Shown here piece by piece: positions 13,199 through 21,948 of a stretch of DNA of 64,000 nt. The stretch is from assembly GCF_006442815.1 (NCBI RefSeq), contig NZ_VFVL01000033.1, positions 1 through 64,000 of the forward strand. The letters run 5' to 3'. The notes under the pieces are model-generated. The model did no database searches. It had not been told where the DNA came from and saw only the letters and a list, made by a program, of their open reading frames with translations. The first letter of the stretch is position 1; each line of letters starts with the position of its first letter. A program made the translations under genes and the position numbers. Origin of the DNA: Mesorhizobium sp. B2-4-3 (lineage in GTDB: Bacteria > Pseudomonadota > Alphaproteobacteria > Rhizobiales > Rhizobiaceae).

Positions 13199-15637
13199 TT
13201 ACATCCGCGCCCTGGCCGAGGTCGGATCGTAAGGCGAATCCGCGATCACTTGCGCCGTCTTCCATTCGCCCAGGATCGCGACGTCGAGCTTCGTGCCGGG
13301 TTTGGAAAAACGCTCGGGCAGCAGTGCCAGCGCCACGTCATGCCCGAGCGCATAGCCATAGCCGCCCGACGTGATGCGCCCGACCAGCGCGCCATCGCTG
13401 TAGAGCCCTTCATTAGCAAGGGAGCTTGCACCTTCGGTGTCGATCCTGAGCGTCACCGAGCGGCGCTGGTCGTTGCGCTCCTTGTATTTCAACACCGCCT
13501 CGCGCCCGACGAAGTCGCCCTTGTCGAGGCGGATGAAGCGCTCCAGCCCGCTCTCCAGCGCGTTGAGCTCGGGGTTCATGTCGCGGTACATGGCGCGATA
13601 GGATTTCTCGAGCCTCAGTGACTCCAGCGCATGCAGCCCGACCAGCCGCATGCCGTGCTTCTCGCCTTGCTTCAGGATCGCGTCGAGCAATTGACGCTGG
13701 TAGGCGAGGGGATGGTAGAGTTCCCAGCCGAGCTCGCCTTCATAGTTGACGCGCAGCAGCCGCACGTCGCTGGCCAGAGCCACATTGCCGGTCTTCACGC
13801 CGAACCACGGAAAACTTTCGTTGGAAAGGTCGATCTCAGTCAACGGCTGCAACACCTCGCGGGCCTTTGGCCCGACCACGGTAAAACAGCCGCGATCGTT
13901 GGTGACGTTCTTCAAGGACACGCTGTCGTCGGCGGGCAGCAGCCTGGACAGATCGTCGAAATTCCAGCGCTCGGCGCGCGGCGTCGAGATCAGGTAGAAC
14001 AGGTCCTCGCCGAGGCGCGCCACCATATATTCCGCCTGGACGCCACCGTTGGCGGTAAGCTGATGCGCCAGCGTCACCTTGCCGACCGCCGGCAGGCGGT
14101 TGGCGATGATCCCGTCCAGCCAGGCGACCGCGCCCCGTCCCGACACTTCGAACTTGGTCATCGGCGTCATCTCGACCAGGCCGGCGGCGTTGCGCACCGC
14201 CAGCACCTCCTCGCCGACGAGGTTGCCCTTCGGCGTCCAGCGCCAGCTATGCTGGTCCCTGGCCTCGACCCCGTCGCGGGCGAACCAGTTGGGCATCTCC
14301 CAGCCATTGAGCACGCCCCAGACGGCACCCAGTTCCGTCAGCCTGTCATAGGATGGAGCGGTCTTCTGCGGGCGGGCGGCGGGCATGTCCTGTCCGGGAT
14401 ATTTCTGCTCGGCATGCGTGCCCCAGGCCTCGCGCACCTTCGCGCGCGTCCATTCCTTGTTGGCGTAGTCGCCGAAGCGGCGCGGGTCGAGGTCGGAGGT
14501 GTCGATACTGTTGGCGCCCTCGACGATCCGCTCCGACAGATAATAGCCGATCGTGCCACCCCATAGGATGCCGCCCGGCACGCCCTCGGCCAGCCACACA
14601 TTGGGCAGGCCCCAAGCCGGACCCATCAAGGGCAGCTCGTCCGCCGTCATCTGGAACGGGCCGCGCACATTGGCCTTGATGCCGACGCGTCCGAGCGCCG
14701 GCACCAGTTGCAGCGCTTGCTCCCAGTTCCATGACACCGCCTCGAAATCCTCTTCGAGTAGATCGGCGCCGAACCAGTCGGGAACGCCGTCCTCGGCGAA
14801 CAGCTTCAGATTGGCGGTGCGTTCGTAAGGCCCGAACATCAGTCCGTCGCCTTCTTCGCGCAGGTAGCCCTCGAAACCCTCGTCGCGCAGGATCGGCATT
14901 TCGGGCCGCCCCGAGCGCTTGCGTTCCACCACCTCCGGCACCGCCTCGGTGATCCAGTACTGGTGCAGGATTGGGATCGCCGGGATGTCGAGGCCGAGCA
15001 GCGCGCCGGTCTGGCGCGCGTAATTGCCGGTGGCCGTGATCACGTGCTCGCAGGTGATGTCGCCCTTGTTGGTCTCGACCAGCCACTCGCCGCCCGGCGT
15101 TCGCCTGAAGCCGGTCACCTCGGTGTTGAGATAGACCTTGGCGCCGAGATCGCGCGCGCCCTTGGCCATGGCATGCGTCACGTCGGCCGGCGCGATATGG
15201 CCGTCGTCGGGATGGTAGAGCGCGGCGAGCATTTCCTTGTTGTCGAGCAGCGGCCAAAGCTTGCGGGCTTCGTCCGGCGTCAGCAACTGCGCCCGCATGC
15301 CCTGCACCTCGGCGACGCTCATATAGCTCTTGTATTCGTCGAGGCGGTCCCTGGAATTGGCGATGCGCAGCTGTCCGCATTTGTGCCAGCCGACCGGCTG
15401 CCCGGTCTCGGCCTCGAGCCCTTCATAGATCTCGATGGTCTTGTTGATCATCCGCCCGACATTGATGTTGCGGGCATAGGACGGGATCAGCCCGGCCGCA
15501 TGCCAGGTCGAGCCGGCGGTGAGCTGGGTGCGCTCCAGCAGCGCGACATCGGTCCAGCCGCGCTTGGCCAGGCCATAGAGGATACCGGCGCCGACGCATC
15601 CGCCGCCAACGATCACCACCCGCGCATGTGTCTTCAT
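13199..15637 (-). CDS. Dimethylglycine/sarcosine-dehydrogenase-like flavoprotein with GcvT domains
   Basis: An 812-residue protein in three parts. An N-terminal DAO-type FAD domain starts with VVIVGGGCVGAGILYGLAKRG and has GSTWHAAGL, whose His is the site of covalent FAD attachment in this family. An FAO_M linker follows (residues about 370-430). C-terminal GcvT folate-binding domains contain YLISTPRAERWNFDDL, GWELYHP and ALESLRLEKSYRAMYRD. Such enzymes oxidise N-methyl groups and pass the carbon to tetrahydrofolate. The ATG at 15637 was chosen over a TTG one codon upstream. It is transcribed in the same direction as the enolase-superfamily gene, 56 bp upstream of it, probably as one operon. 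Confidence 0.88.
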   Translation of the reverse strand: MKTHARVVIVGGGCVGAGILYGLAKRGWTDVALLERTQLTAGSTWHAAGLIPSYARNINVGRMINKTIEIYEGLEAETGQPVGWHKCGQLRIANSRDRLDEYKSYMSVAEVQGMRAQLLTPDEARKLWPLLDNKEMLAALYHPDDGHIAPADVTHAMAKGARDLGAKVYLNTEVTGFRRTPGGEWLVETNKGDITCEHVITATGNYARQTGALLGLDIPAIPILHQYWITEAVPEVVERKRSGRPEMPILRDEGFEGYLREEGDGLMFGPYERTANLKLFAEDGVPDWFGADLLEEDFEAVSWNWEQALQLVPALGRVGIKANVRGPFQMTADELPLMGPAWGLPNVWLAEGVPGGILWGGTIGYYLSERIVEGANSIDTSDLDPRRFGDYANKEWTRAKVREAWGTHAEQKYPGQDMPAARPQKTAPSYDRLTELGAVWGVLNGWEMPNWFARDGVEARDQHSWRWTPKGNLVGEEVLAVRNAAGLVEMTPMTKFEVSGRGAVAWLDGIIANRLPAVGKVTLAHQLTANGGVQAEYMVARLGEDLFYLISTPRAERWNFDDLSRLLPADDSVSLKNVTNDRGCFTVVGPKAREVLQPLTEIDLSNESFPWFGVKTGNVALASDVRLLRVNYEGELGWELYHPLAYQRQLLDAILKQGEKHGMRLVGLHALESLRLEKSYRAMYRDMNPELNALESGLERFIRLDKGDFVGREAVLKYKERNDQRRSVTLRIDTEGASSLANEGLYSDGALVGRITSGGYGYALGHDVALALLPERFSKPGTKLDVAILGEWKTAQVIADSPYDPTSARARM

Positions 15638-15762
15638 CAAACCGCCGAAACCGTATCATTGTTGAACGAGCGCCGCCGAAGCTACAGGCGGGGAAAGCCC
15701 GTGTAACGTCTTCAAAAACTGGGGGTTATGATAAGCTGGATTTATGCAGCAGGTTACAGCTT

Positions 15763-15781
15763 GGCGGGCTCGCGACCCGCC
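15763..15781 (-). terminator. GC-rich hairpin after the L,D-transpeptidase gene
   Basis: GGCGGG (15763-15768) pairs with CCCGCC (15776-15781) around a seven-base loop, seven bases beyond the minus-strand stop at 15788. No T-run follows, so it is at best a weak or Rho-assisted terminator. Confidence 0.3.
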
Positions 15782-15787
15782 GGCATC

Positions 15788-16786
15788 TCACTGCGCCTGC
15801 CCGTCTTGCGCCGTCTCCTGCTCGAAGTCGACTTTGGTGCCGGGCTTGACCATGGCGGCGAGGTCTTCGGCGTCCCAGTTGGTCAGCCGGATGCAGCCAT
15901 GCGAGAAGGTCGTGCCGATCTTGCCCGGATCGGGCGTGCCGTGGATGCCGTAGCTTTCGACCGAGAGATCGATCCAGACGACCCCGACCGGATTGTTCGG
16001 CCCCGCGGCGATGGTGAAGGGCCGCTTGCTCCTCACCCCCTTGAAGGCGAACTTCGGATTGTAATGATAGGTCGGATTGTGGACGACGCGCTTGATCTCC
16101 GCCGCGCCGCTCGGCGCCGGCTTTTCCTCGCTGCCGATCGAGGCGGGATAGACCGCGAGCGCCTTGCCTGACGCATCGAGCGCGCGCACCTGGCGGGCGC
16201 CTTTGTCGACCTCGACGCTGGCGACGGTCGCGGGAGGATCGCCGCGGCCGACATCAGGCACCACCAGCGTGGTGTCGGCCGTTCTGAAACCGGTTTTGGG
16301 ATTGAGCAGCCTCAGCACCTGTTCGCTGACATGGAAACGCTCCGCCAGTTTTTCCCGCGCGTTGCGATAGCCGAGCCGCTTCAGATGCGCCATCCGCTCC
16401 ATGCGGGCGGGAATGCGCCTGGTGAACGGCCCGCGCACATCCTTGGCCGCGACCTCGTAGTTTATCAGCACCGGGCCGGAAAAAGTCGCCGCGAGCTTGT
16501 CCCAGGTCTCCCGGGTGAGCTTGCCGTCGGAGGGCAGTCCGTTCGCCGCCTGGAAGGCCGTGACGGCCTTGGAAAAATTGTTCGAAAGGCGGCCGTCGAT
16601 CAGACCGGGGGAGAAGCGGGCGCGATCGAGAAGGATCTGCGCTCTGAGCACCATCGGATCGACGCCCTTCGGCTCGCCCTCGCTGAATTGCGCCTGGTTG
16701 ACGGCAGCGAGGTCGAGCTTGGCTGCCAGCGTCCCGCCGCACGCGAGTGCGAGCGCCAATGCAACGACAACAAGCAACCTGACCAC
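15788..16786 (-). CDS. L,D-transpeptidase (YkuD) with peptidoglycan-binding domain
   Basis: An exported protein of about 332 residues: a hydrophobic signal segment (LLVVVALALALACGGTLAA), a PG_binding_1 domain (AQILLDRARFSPGLIDGRLS), a linker region with a LysM-like stretch (ERFHVSEQVLRLLNPKTGF), and a C-terminal YkuD domain with the catalytic motif YGIHGTPDP and SHGCIRLTN (catalytic Cys in HGC). It forms 3-3 peptidoglycan cross-links, or attaches proteins, in the periplasm. Starts are GTG codons: GGAG lies eight bases before the GTG at 16786, while the GTG at 16795 has none, so I prefer 16786. Confidence 0.88.
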   Translation of the reverse strand: MVRLLVVVALALALACGGTLAAKLDLAAVNQAQFSEGEPKGVDPMVLRAQILLDRARFSPGLIDGRLSNNFSKAVTAFQAANGLPSDGKLTRETWDKLAATFSGPVLINYEVAAKDVRGPFTRRIPARMERMAHLKRLGYRNAREKLAERFHVSEQVLRLLNPKTGFRTADTTLVVPDVGRGDPPATVASVEVDKGARQVRALDASGKALAVYPASIGSEEKPAPSGAAEIKRVVHNPTYHYNPKFAFKGVRSKRPFTIAAGPNNPVGVVWIDLSVESYGIHGTPDPGKIGTTFSHGCIRLTNWDAEDLAAMVKPGTKVDFEQETAQDGQAQ

Positions 16787-17103
16787 CGACGTCACTCCAG
16801 GATCGCGACAAGAGCCTGTCTCTATGACGCGGCACGGCCGATGTGGTTCCTGTCGCGGGGAGCCGCACGAAGATCATCGCGAGCGTGCGCTTTCCCCCAT
16901 ATACATTTGAATTTTAAGCTGGAAACCAGTTTCCATGAACGCGGAGAACTGGCATTATTGTATCAGGGCCTGCGCATTTTTCTCATTCCATGGCCCCTCG
17001 TTCTGGTAACCGGCGGCTCCCCAACGCCCCCCGCCCATGCCGTCGGTTGCCCTGTTGGGCGCGTTCCGGTCTGAGCCCCATGGGCTCCGTCAGCAGCGGC
17101 TGG

Positions 17104-17331
17104 TCATCGGCTGGAATTAAGCTTCTGGATACGCCCCTTATCCAGCCGGAACACGCCGTCCGTGCCGCCTTGGAGCTCGAAATCGGTTTGAAGCTCATCC
17201 CATGAGCCGAGATATTTGCCGCACTCGGCGCAATGGATCGCCGTTTCGGGTTGAGCATCGGCCGGAATTTGCAAACGGATGGTGCCGCAAAACGGGCATT
17301 CCAATTTGTGGTCCAGATACTCGCCAGCCAT
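17104..17331 (-). CDS. Small zinc-ribbon-like protein
   Basis: A 75-residue protein with two Cys pairs, LECPFCGT (near residue 10) and IHCAECGKYLGS (near residue 35), the pattern of a zinc ribbon. A short C-terminal segment (GVFRLDKGRIQKL) follows. Function is unknown; it may be a nucleic-acid or protein adaptor. The ATG at 17331 gives a natural N-terminus (MAGEYLDHK), but no strong ribosome site is visible; a GTG at 17358 is the alternative. The 317 bases between 16787 and 17103 show no gene, only a short dyad (GGAAAC-CA-GTTTCC, about 16921-16934). Confidence 0.6.
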   Translation of the reverse strand: MAGEYLDHKLECPFCGTIRLQIPADAQPETAIHCAECGKYLGSWDELQTDFELQGGTDGVFRLDKGRIQKLNSSR

Positions 17332-17395
17332 GGTTGCGCAGCATCGCGCAATCGGCACGTCTTCGCAAGGCTGAGGATTTTGGCAAGCCGTTGCT

Positions 17396-18283
17396 TCAGC
17401 CCGGCCCGATCTCCTCGAACAGCCAATCGCGAAACGCCTTCACCTTGCGCTGGCGGATCGCCTCCGGCGGGTAGACGAGATAAAAGCTGGAGACCGCTTT
17501 CAGCGCATGGTCGAACGGCCGTACCAGCCGGCCAGTGGCGAGGTCGGCGGAAACCAGCATGGTGCGGCCGAGCACCACGCCTTCGCCCTGCACCGCCGAC
17601 TCCACCGCGAAGGTGGCGGAATCGAAGGTCAGTCCGCTGTTCGGGTCGATGCCCTTGACGCCGGCGCTGGCAAGCCATGCCGCCCAGTCGATGCGGTAGC
17701 CGTCGCGGATCAGCGTGTGGTGCTTGAGGTCCTCGGGCAGCTTCAGCGGATGCGGACCCTCCAAGAGCTTCGGGCTGCAGACGGGAAACACCTCCTCGCC
17801 GGTGAGGAATTCCGACGTCAGCCCATGATAATGCCCGCCGCCATAACGGATGGCGACGTCGATGCCGTCGCCAAGGAAATTGGTCAGCTTGCCGGTGGTC
17901 GAGACGCGCACGTCGATGTCGCCATGCGCGCGGTGGAAACGGTAGAGCCTCGGCACGAGCCACTTGCCGGCAAAGCCGTCCGAGGTGCTGACGTTCAAGG
18001 TCGCGTTCGAATGGCGTGACGTCGCTGTGGCTGTGGCCACAGCCAACTGATCGAGCACTTCGCGCACGGCCAGCGCATAGGGCTCGCCGACGGGTGTGAG
18101 CCGCACCGAGCGCGTGGCGCGTTCGAAGAGCTGCACGCCGAGCTGCTCCTCCAGATGTTTTATCGCCCGGCTGACGGCGCCATGGGTGAGATTGAGCTCG
18201 TCCGCGGCCCTGGAAAAATTCAGGTGCCGGGCGGCAGCCTCGAAGGCCGGGAGGGCATTGAGCGGCGGCAGTCTGCGGGTCAT
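17396..18283 (-). CDS. LysR family regulator, GcvA-like
   Basis: A 295-residue LTTR. The N-terminal HTH begins LPPLNALPAFEAAARHLNFS and contains the recognition region LTHGAVSRAIKHLEEQLGV; the effector domain starts about residue 95 (LNVSTSDGFAGKWLVPRL). The GcvA-like opening LxxLNALxAFEAAARH is clear. It diverges from the VOC and SDR genes, and a TTTGT-type dyad lies just upstream of its ATG (18281-18283), so it probably controls that pair. The ATG was preferred to longer starts because it gives the usual N-terminus. The C-terminus (FRDWLFEEIGPG) is typical. Confidence 0.88.
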   Translation of the reverse strand: MTRRLPPLNALPAFEAAARHLNFSRAADELNLTHGAVSRAIKHLEEQLGVQLFERATRSVRLTPVGEPYALAVREVLDQLAVATATATSRHSNATLNVSTSDGFAGKWLVPRLYRFHRAHGDIDVRVSTTGKLTNFLGDGIDVAIRYGGGHYHGLTSEFLTGEEVFPVCSPKLLEGPHPLKLPEDLKHHTLIRDGYRIDWAAWLASAGVKGIDPNSGLTFDSATFAVESAVQGEGVVLGRTMLVSADLATGRLVRPFDHALKAVSSFYLVYPPEAIRQRKVKAFRDWLFEEIGPG

Positions 18284-18293
18284 GGTCAGATCG

Positions 18294-18316
18294 ATTTGTG
18301 AGTGTTGGTAACAAAT
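18294..18316. promoter_or_regulatory. Candidate LysR binding dyad
   Basis: ATTTGT (18294-18299) and ACAAAT (18311-18316) form an inverted repeat with 11 bases between, the T-N11-A geometry favoured by LysR regulators. It lies 11 bp upstream of the LysR start, between the divergent genes. The rest of 18284-18416 is AT-richer than its surroundings, as expected for a promoter region. Confidence 0.5.
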
Positions 18317-18416
18317 CCTTGCCAAACTTTGGTTTGTCCGTCGAGCTTTTTCCAGCCAAAAATCCTCACAGAATTTGTGATCAATGCTCACTTAAGATCA
18401 AACCTGCGAGGACATC

Positions 18417-18878
18417 ATGGCCACCGTTCACCCCTTCCTCTGGTTCAACCTGGACGCCGAAGCCGCGCGCGACTTCTATCTGTCCGTTTTCAGGAACAGT
18501 CGCGCGCTGCAGACCATCGAGTTCACCGACAAGCCGCACGCGATCTTCGACTTCGAACTGGAAGGCCAGCGCTTCACCGCGCTCAACGCCGGCGGCGTGC
18601 CGCCCTTCAACGAGCGCATCTCGCTCTACATCGAGACCGAAGACCAGGCCGAGACCGACTATTTCTGGAACGCGCTGACCGCCGGCGGCGGCTCGGAGCA
18701 GCCCTGCGGCTGGCTGAAGGACAAGTTCGGCGTCTATTGGCAGGTCATTCCCAGCGAAGCCCTGCGGCTGATGAACGACCCGGACCGCGAAAAGGCCGAC
18801 CGGGCGCGGCAGGCGATGTATTCGATGAAGAAGATCATCCTCGCCGACATCGCGGCCGCCCACGCCGGCCGCGCCTGA
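18417..18878 (+). CDS. VOC family protein, PhnB/3-dmu-9_3-mt type
   Basis: A 153-residue VOC-fold protein: HPFLWFNLDAEAARDFYLSV at the N-terminus, FDFELEGQRFTALNAGG, then ISLYIETEDQAETDYFWNAL and GWLKDKFGVYWQVIPSEAL. This is the pattern of the 3-demethylubiquinone-9 3-methyltransferase-like (PhnB) branch, which is mostly of unknown substrate. A metal site is not evident. The start ATG is 133 bp from the divergent LysR gene; an SDR gene follows after 33 bp, so the two probably form one transcription unit. Confidence 0.85.
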   Translation: MATVHPFLWFNLDAEAARDFYLSVFRNSRALQTIEFTDKPHAIFDFELEGQRFTALNAGGVPPFNERISLYIETEDQAETDYFWNALTAGGGSEQPCGWLKDKFGVYWQVIPSEALRLMNDPDREKADRARQAMYSMKKIILADIAAAHAGRA

Positions 18879-18911
18879 TTTCATTCCATCACGGAAAGAC
18901 GGAGAAGACCC

Positions 18912-19658
18912 ATGACCAGTCTCCCCATGACTTCGCTCAATGGAAAGAAGATCATTGTCGTCGGCGGCAGCTCCGGCATCGGCTACGGCGTCGCGGCCGC
19001 GGCGCTGGAAAACGGCGCCGAAGTCGTGATCGTCGGCCGCTCCGAGGAAAAACTGAAGGCCGCCGAAAAGCGGCTCGACGGGGCAGGGCGCGTGACGGCC
19101 ATTGCCGCCGATATGGCGAACGAGGCGGACGTCGCCCGCCTCTTCGATGCGGCCGGCTCCTTCGACCATCTGGTGGCGACGGCCGGCACGCCGCCGCCGA
19201 ACGATCCGATCGGCGAGACCGACATGGATTTCGTGCGCGGCTTCGTCGACAGCAAGTTGATCGGCGCGGTGATGCTGGCCAAGCATGCCGTGCGCACGCT
19301 GAACAAGGGCGGCTCGATGATCTTCACCTCCGGCATCAACAAGGACCGCCCGCCGATCCCGGGCGGCTCGGTGGTCGCGGCGGTCGCCGGTTCCTTCAGC
19401 TATTTCGCCCGCGCGCTGGCGCTGGAGCTCGCGCCGATCCGCGTCAACATCGTCTCGCCCGGTTGGGTCGATACGGAAATGTGGGACGAGATCGTCGGCG
19501 CGGCCAAGGCAGGCTATTTCGAGCAGATGGGCGCGCGCATCCCGGCTGGCAGGATCGCCAGGCCCGCCGACGTCGCGCCCGCCTATCTCTATTTGATGCA
19601 GAACGAATTCATGACCGGCGAGACCGTCCATATCGACGGTGGGCAAAGACTGGTGTGA
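18912..19658 (+). CDS. Atypical SDR family protein lacking the YxxxK pair
   Basis: A 248-residue Rossmann-fold protein with the cofactor motif GGSSGIGYG (near residue 20), the NAG-like position reading ATAGTPPPND, and the SDR end GETVHIDGGQRLV. In a normal SDR the catalytic Tyr-x-x-x-Lys precedes the helix ending ALALELAP; here that stretch reads VVAAVAGSFSYFARALALEL, so Tyr is Val and Lys is Ala. The Ser in MIFTSGINK is kept. Cofactor binding looks intact, but standard SDR catalysis does not. The RBS-containing sequence GGAGAAGACCC precedes the ATG. It is probably controlled by the LysR gene. Confidence 0.82.
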   Translation: MTSLPMTSLNGKKIIVVGGSSGIGYGVAAAALENGAEVVIVGRSEEKLKAAEKRLDGAGRVTAIAADMANEADVARLFDAAGSFDHLVATAGTPPPNDPIGETDMDFVRGFVDSKLIGAVMLAKHAVRTLNKGGSMIFTSGINKDRPPIPGGSVVAAVAGSFSYFARALALELAPIRVNIVSPGWVDTEMWDEIVGAAKAGYFEQMGARIPAGRIARPADVAPAYLYLMQNEFMTGETVHIDGGQRLV

Positions 19659-19814
19659 TCGGGCAAGGCCGGAGCCCCGGTTCGAAGCTTCGGTGTCACC
19701 CTTGCCGTCCATCGGTGCTGAACGTCGCTTGCCTCGCTAAACATGGCGCTTCCGGCGGGAAGCCAATATACATTACACCCGATGAGCAATGCCTCCGCCT
19801 CGTCGAGGAATGCC

Positions 19815-20147
19815 ATGCGAAGGGTCATCGTCACAGCCATGTGGATTGCCGCCGCGACAGGCGCCAACGCCCATGACTGGTACGAAAACAAGGTCGACCC
19901 GGTAACCAATTTCAAATGTTGCGGCGGCACGGATTGCCGCCCCATCGCTGAGTCTGCCGTGCAATCCGGGGCCGACGGCAGCTATGTCTATCTTCCCGAT
20001 GGTTTCAACATCCCGCCAGAGCGCGTGCAGGAATCGCCGGACGGCCGATACCATATCTGCGAGAACCATTACGTCATAACCAACCAGCCCTATCTGCGCT
20101 GCTTCTTCGCGCCACGGCTCAAGGTCTCTCGGCTGCTCCCGCGCTAA
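19815..20147 (+). CDS. Exported Cys-rich protein of unknown function
   Basis: A 110-residue protein: signal peptide MRRVIVTAMWIAAATGANA, then a mature part HDWYENKVDPVTNFKCCGG with TDCRP, ICENHY and LRCFFAP, giving five cysteines in all. I do not know the family by name; similar short periplasmic proteins occur throughout Rhizobiales. The ATG at 19815 has GAGG six bases upstream and puts the signal peptide at the very start; ATGs at 19743 and 19782 would add an unlikely N-terminal extension. No operon partner. Confidence 0.68.
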   Translation: MRRVIVTAMWIAAATGANAHDWYENKVDPVTNFKCCGGTDCRPIAESAVQSGADGSYVYLPDGFNIPPERVQESPDGRYHICENHYVITNQPYLRCFFAPRLKVSRLLPR

Positions 20148-20172
20148 TCAAACGGTCGGTTCTCGACTAAGC

Positions 20173-20931
20173 CTAGGCGTGGTGATCGACATCACCCGAA
20201 TGTTCGGCCTGCGCGTATCCGAAATAGTCCATGATTTCCCGCGCTTCGCCGGCCGTGAAGCGGCAAGCCACTTCCGTTGGCAGGCTGGACCGCCAGTTGC
20301 CTCTGTAGTCGGTGATCGGCTGGTTCACCTGCGCGTGCCGGCGGGCGGAATGCGCCGTGCGAACCGCCTTTTCCCGCCCCCACACGACGGGCTGTCGATG
20401 ATAGTTCAGAATGCCCGGATCGAAGGCAACGCCGATGAAGCGGCACAGCCGTTCGATGGAAAGCGCCGGCGCTTCGATGAAGTCCTCATAGCGCCACAGG
20501 ATGCTTTCGCCCTTTTCGACGCGCAGCATCGAGGCCTTGCTGTCGGCGATCCATCTTTGGAAAGCTTTGTCGAAATCGCCCTCGTAACGCTGTCCGAGCG
20601 AAGCCACGACATCCCTGCCGTCGCGCGTGACGACGATAAAGCGCGCGCCTGGGATCGTCTCGACGATCTGCCTTGTGTAGTGGATATGGTTCGGAGTCTT
20701 TTCGACCCAGACTGTGCGGCGTGAAATGGCCGCCTGCAATAAAACCAGGCTTAGCTTGGCCCATCGCGCGCCATTTGGGGAGACAAAAGCGCTTGTCTCG
20801 CGTCGAATGGCGAAGACATCCGGATGGGCAGCCAGTATCCGCGCGAGCAAGGTCGATCCCGTATGCCCACAACCGCAAATGAATATAGAAACCTTGGGCT
20901 TCGGAAGAAGCCGCACCACACCCCGATGCAC
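20173..20931 (-). CDS. Sulfotransferase family protein
   Basis: A 252-residue PAPS-type sulfotransferase: the 5'-phosphosulfate loop reads FICGCGHTGSTLLARIL near the N-terminus (residues about 17-33), a WVEKTPNH segment follows, and the 3'-phosphate site is RFIVVTRDGRDVVAS. It would transfer sulfate from PAPS to an alcohol or amine acceptor, such as a cell-surface sugar; the acceptor is unknown. GTG at 20931 is preceded by GGGGAG at nine bases. The gene stands alone; the 144-bp upstream gap (20932-21075) holds only its promoter region and the end of the SDR gene's 3' side. Confidence 0.78.
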   Translation of the reverse strand: MHRGVVRLLPKPKVSIFICGCGHTGSTLLARILAAHPDVFAIRRETSAFVSPNGARWAKLSLVLLQAAISRRTVWVEKTPNHIHYTRQIVETIPGARFIVVTRDGRDVVASLGQRYEGDFDKAFQRWIADSKASMLRVEKGESILWRYEDFIEAPALSIERLCRFIGVAFDPGILNYHRQPVVWGREKAVRTAHSARRHAQVNQPITDYRGNWRSSLPTEVACRFTAGEAREIMDYFGYAQAEHSGDVDHHA

Positions 20932-21075
20932 GATTTTATTCTCCCCGGAAATTTTAATGAACCTTCTTCTTCCGGGGATTGCAACAGGAAATGCTTATAT
21001 GCGGTCAGTAGCGAACAGCTAATTGCTGGCGGCTATGACCTGGAGGCGAGGCGGCTGGAGTGGAAGGCTCTGTCG

Positions 21076-21891
21076 TCAGGCCGGCAGCCCGAGCTGCTTT
21101 CGCAGGCTCTTGTCGAATGCCGATGCGGGGACGAAACGGCGCAGGAAACTGACTTGGCGCGCCATCTTTCCCGCTGCATAGCGCCGCTTCGGAGTGGGAT
21201 CGGTCGCGGCCGCCAAAACTGTGTTGGCCACCACTTCGGGCGTATCGCCTTTTTCCATCGCCTTCCGCACGGCTGTGGTCATGCCGGCGCGCGCGGCGTC
21301 ATAGATATCAAGCACCTGGTCCGGCCTGGCGAGATTGTCCTCGAACAAAGTCCGGGTATAGGCCGGCTCGACCAACGCGACGCGAATTCCGAACGACCGC
21401 AGTTCGTGATCAAGCGATTCGGAATAACCTTCAACGGCATGTTTGGTCGACGAATAAAGCGCGAAATAGGGGGCGGGGATGAACCCCTGCACGGAGCTCA
21501 AGTTGACGATCCTGCCCTTTCCTTGACGTCGCATGATCGGCAGCACCGCGTTGATCATCCGGATGACACCGAAGACGTTCACGTCGAACAGAGCCTGGGC
21601 CTGCGCAGTCGAGGATTCCTCCGCGCCGCCGAGCAGACCCATGCCGGCATTGTTGACCAGCAGGTCGATGCACCCGGCATCGGCCAGCACCTGATCGACC
21701 AGCTTCGCTACGGATGCGTCATCGGTCACGTCGCAGGTCAGCATGGTAATGCCGTCGGTTTTCTTGGAGACCGCGCGACGGCTCGTTCCGAACACGCGAA
21801 AGCCGGCGCTCTGCAGGGCCTTGGCCGTTGCGTGCCCGATTCCGCTGGATGCCCCTGTGACGATGGCGACGCCAGGATTGGTCCTATTCAT
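21076..21891 (-). CDS. SDR family oxidoreductase
   Basis: A 271-residue classical short-chain dehydrogenase: VAIVTGASSGIGHATAKAL at the cofactor site, NNAGMG, VNLSSVQG with catalytic Ser, and YSSTKHAVEGYSESL with the catalytic Tyr-x-x-x-Lys. It reduces or oxidises a ketone or alcohol with NAD(P). It is the third gene of an apparent tetR-ketoacyl synthase-SDR operon on the minus strand, 57 bp after the synthase, and may reduce its 3-ketoacyl product, although the fatty-acid FabG type would be more usual. The ATG at 21891 gives the standard N-terminus. Confidence 0.86.
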   Translation of the reverse strand: MNRTNPGVAIVTGASSGIGHATAKALQSAGFRVFGTSRRAVSKKTDGITMLTCDVTDDASVAKLVDQVLADAGCIDLLVNNAGMGLLGGAEESSTAQAQALFDVNVFGVIRMINAVLPIMRRQGKGRIVNLSSVQGFIPAPYFALYSSTKHAVEGYSESLDHELRSFGIRVALVEPAYTRTLFEDNLARPDQVLDIYDAARAGMTTAVRKAMEKGDTPEVVANTVLAAATDPTPKRRYAAGKMARQVSFLRRFVPASAFDKSLRKQLGLPA

Positions 21892-21948
21892 GGAGATCAC
21901 TTTCTTTGGGTTGGACTGGAAAAGCAGGAAAGGCCGAAGCAAAAAGCG

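Noticed and set aside
13631..15706. Long plus-strand frames opposite the demethylase-like flavoprotein
   Set aside because: Shadow frames of the flavoprotein, without recognisable motifs or starts.
16983..18359. A 458-codon minus-strand frame covering the LysR gene in another frame
   Set aside because: It overlaps LysR and the zinc-ribbon gene out of frame, and its sequence is Arg/Pro/Gly-rich without motifs.
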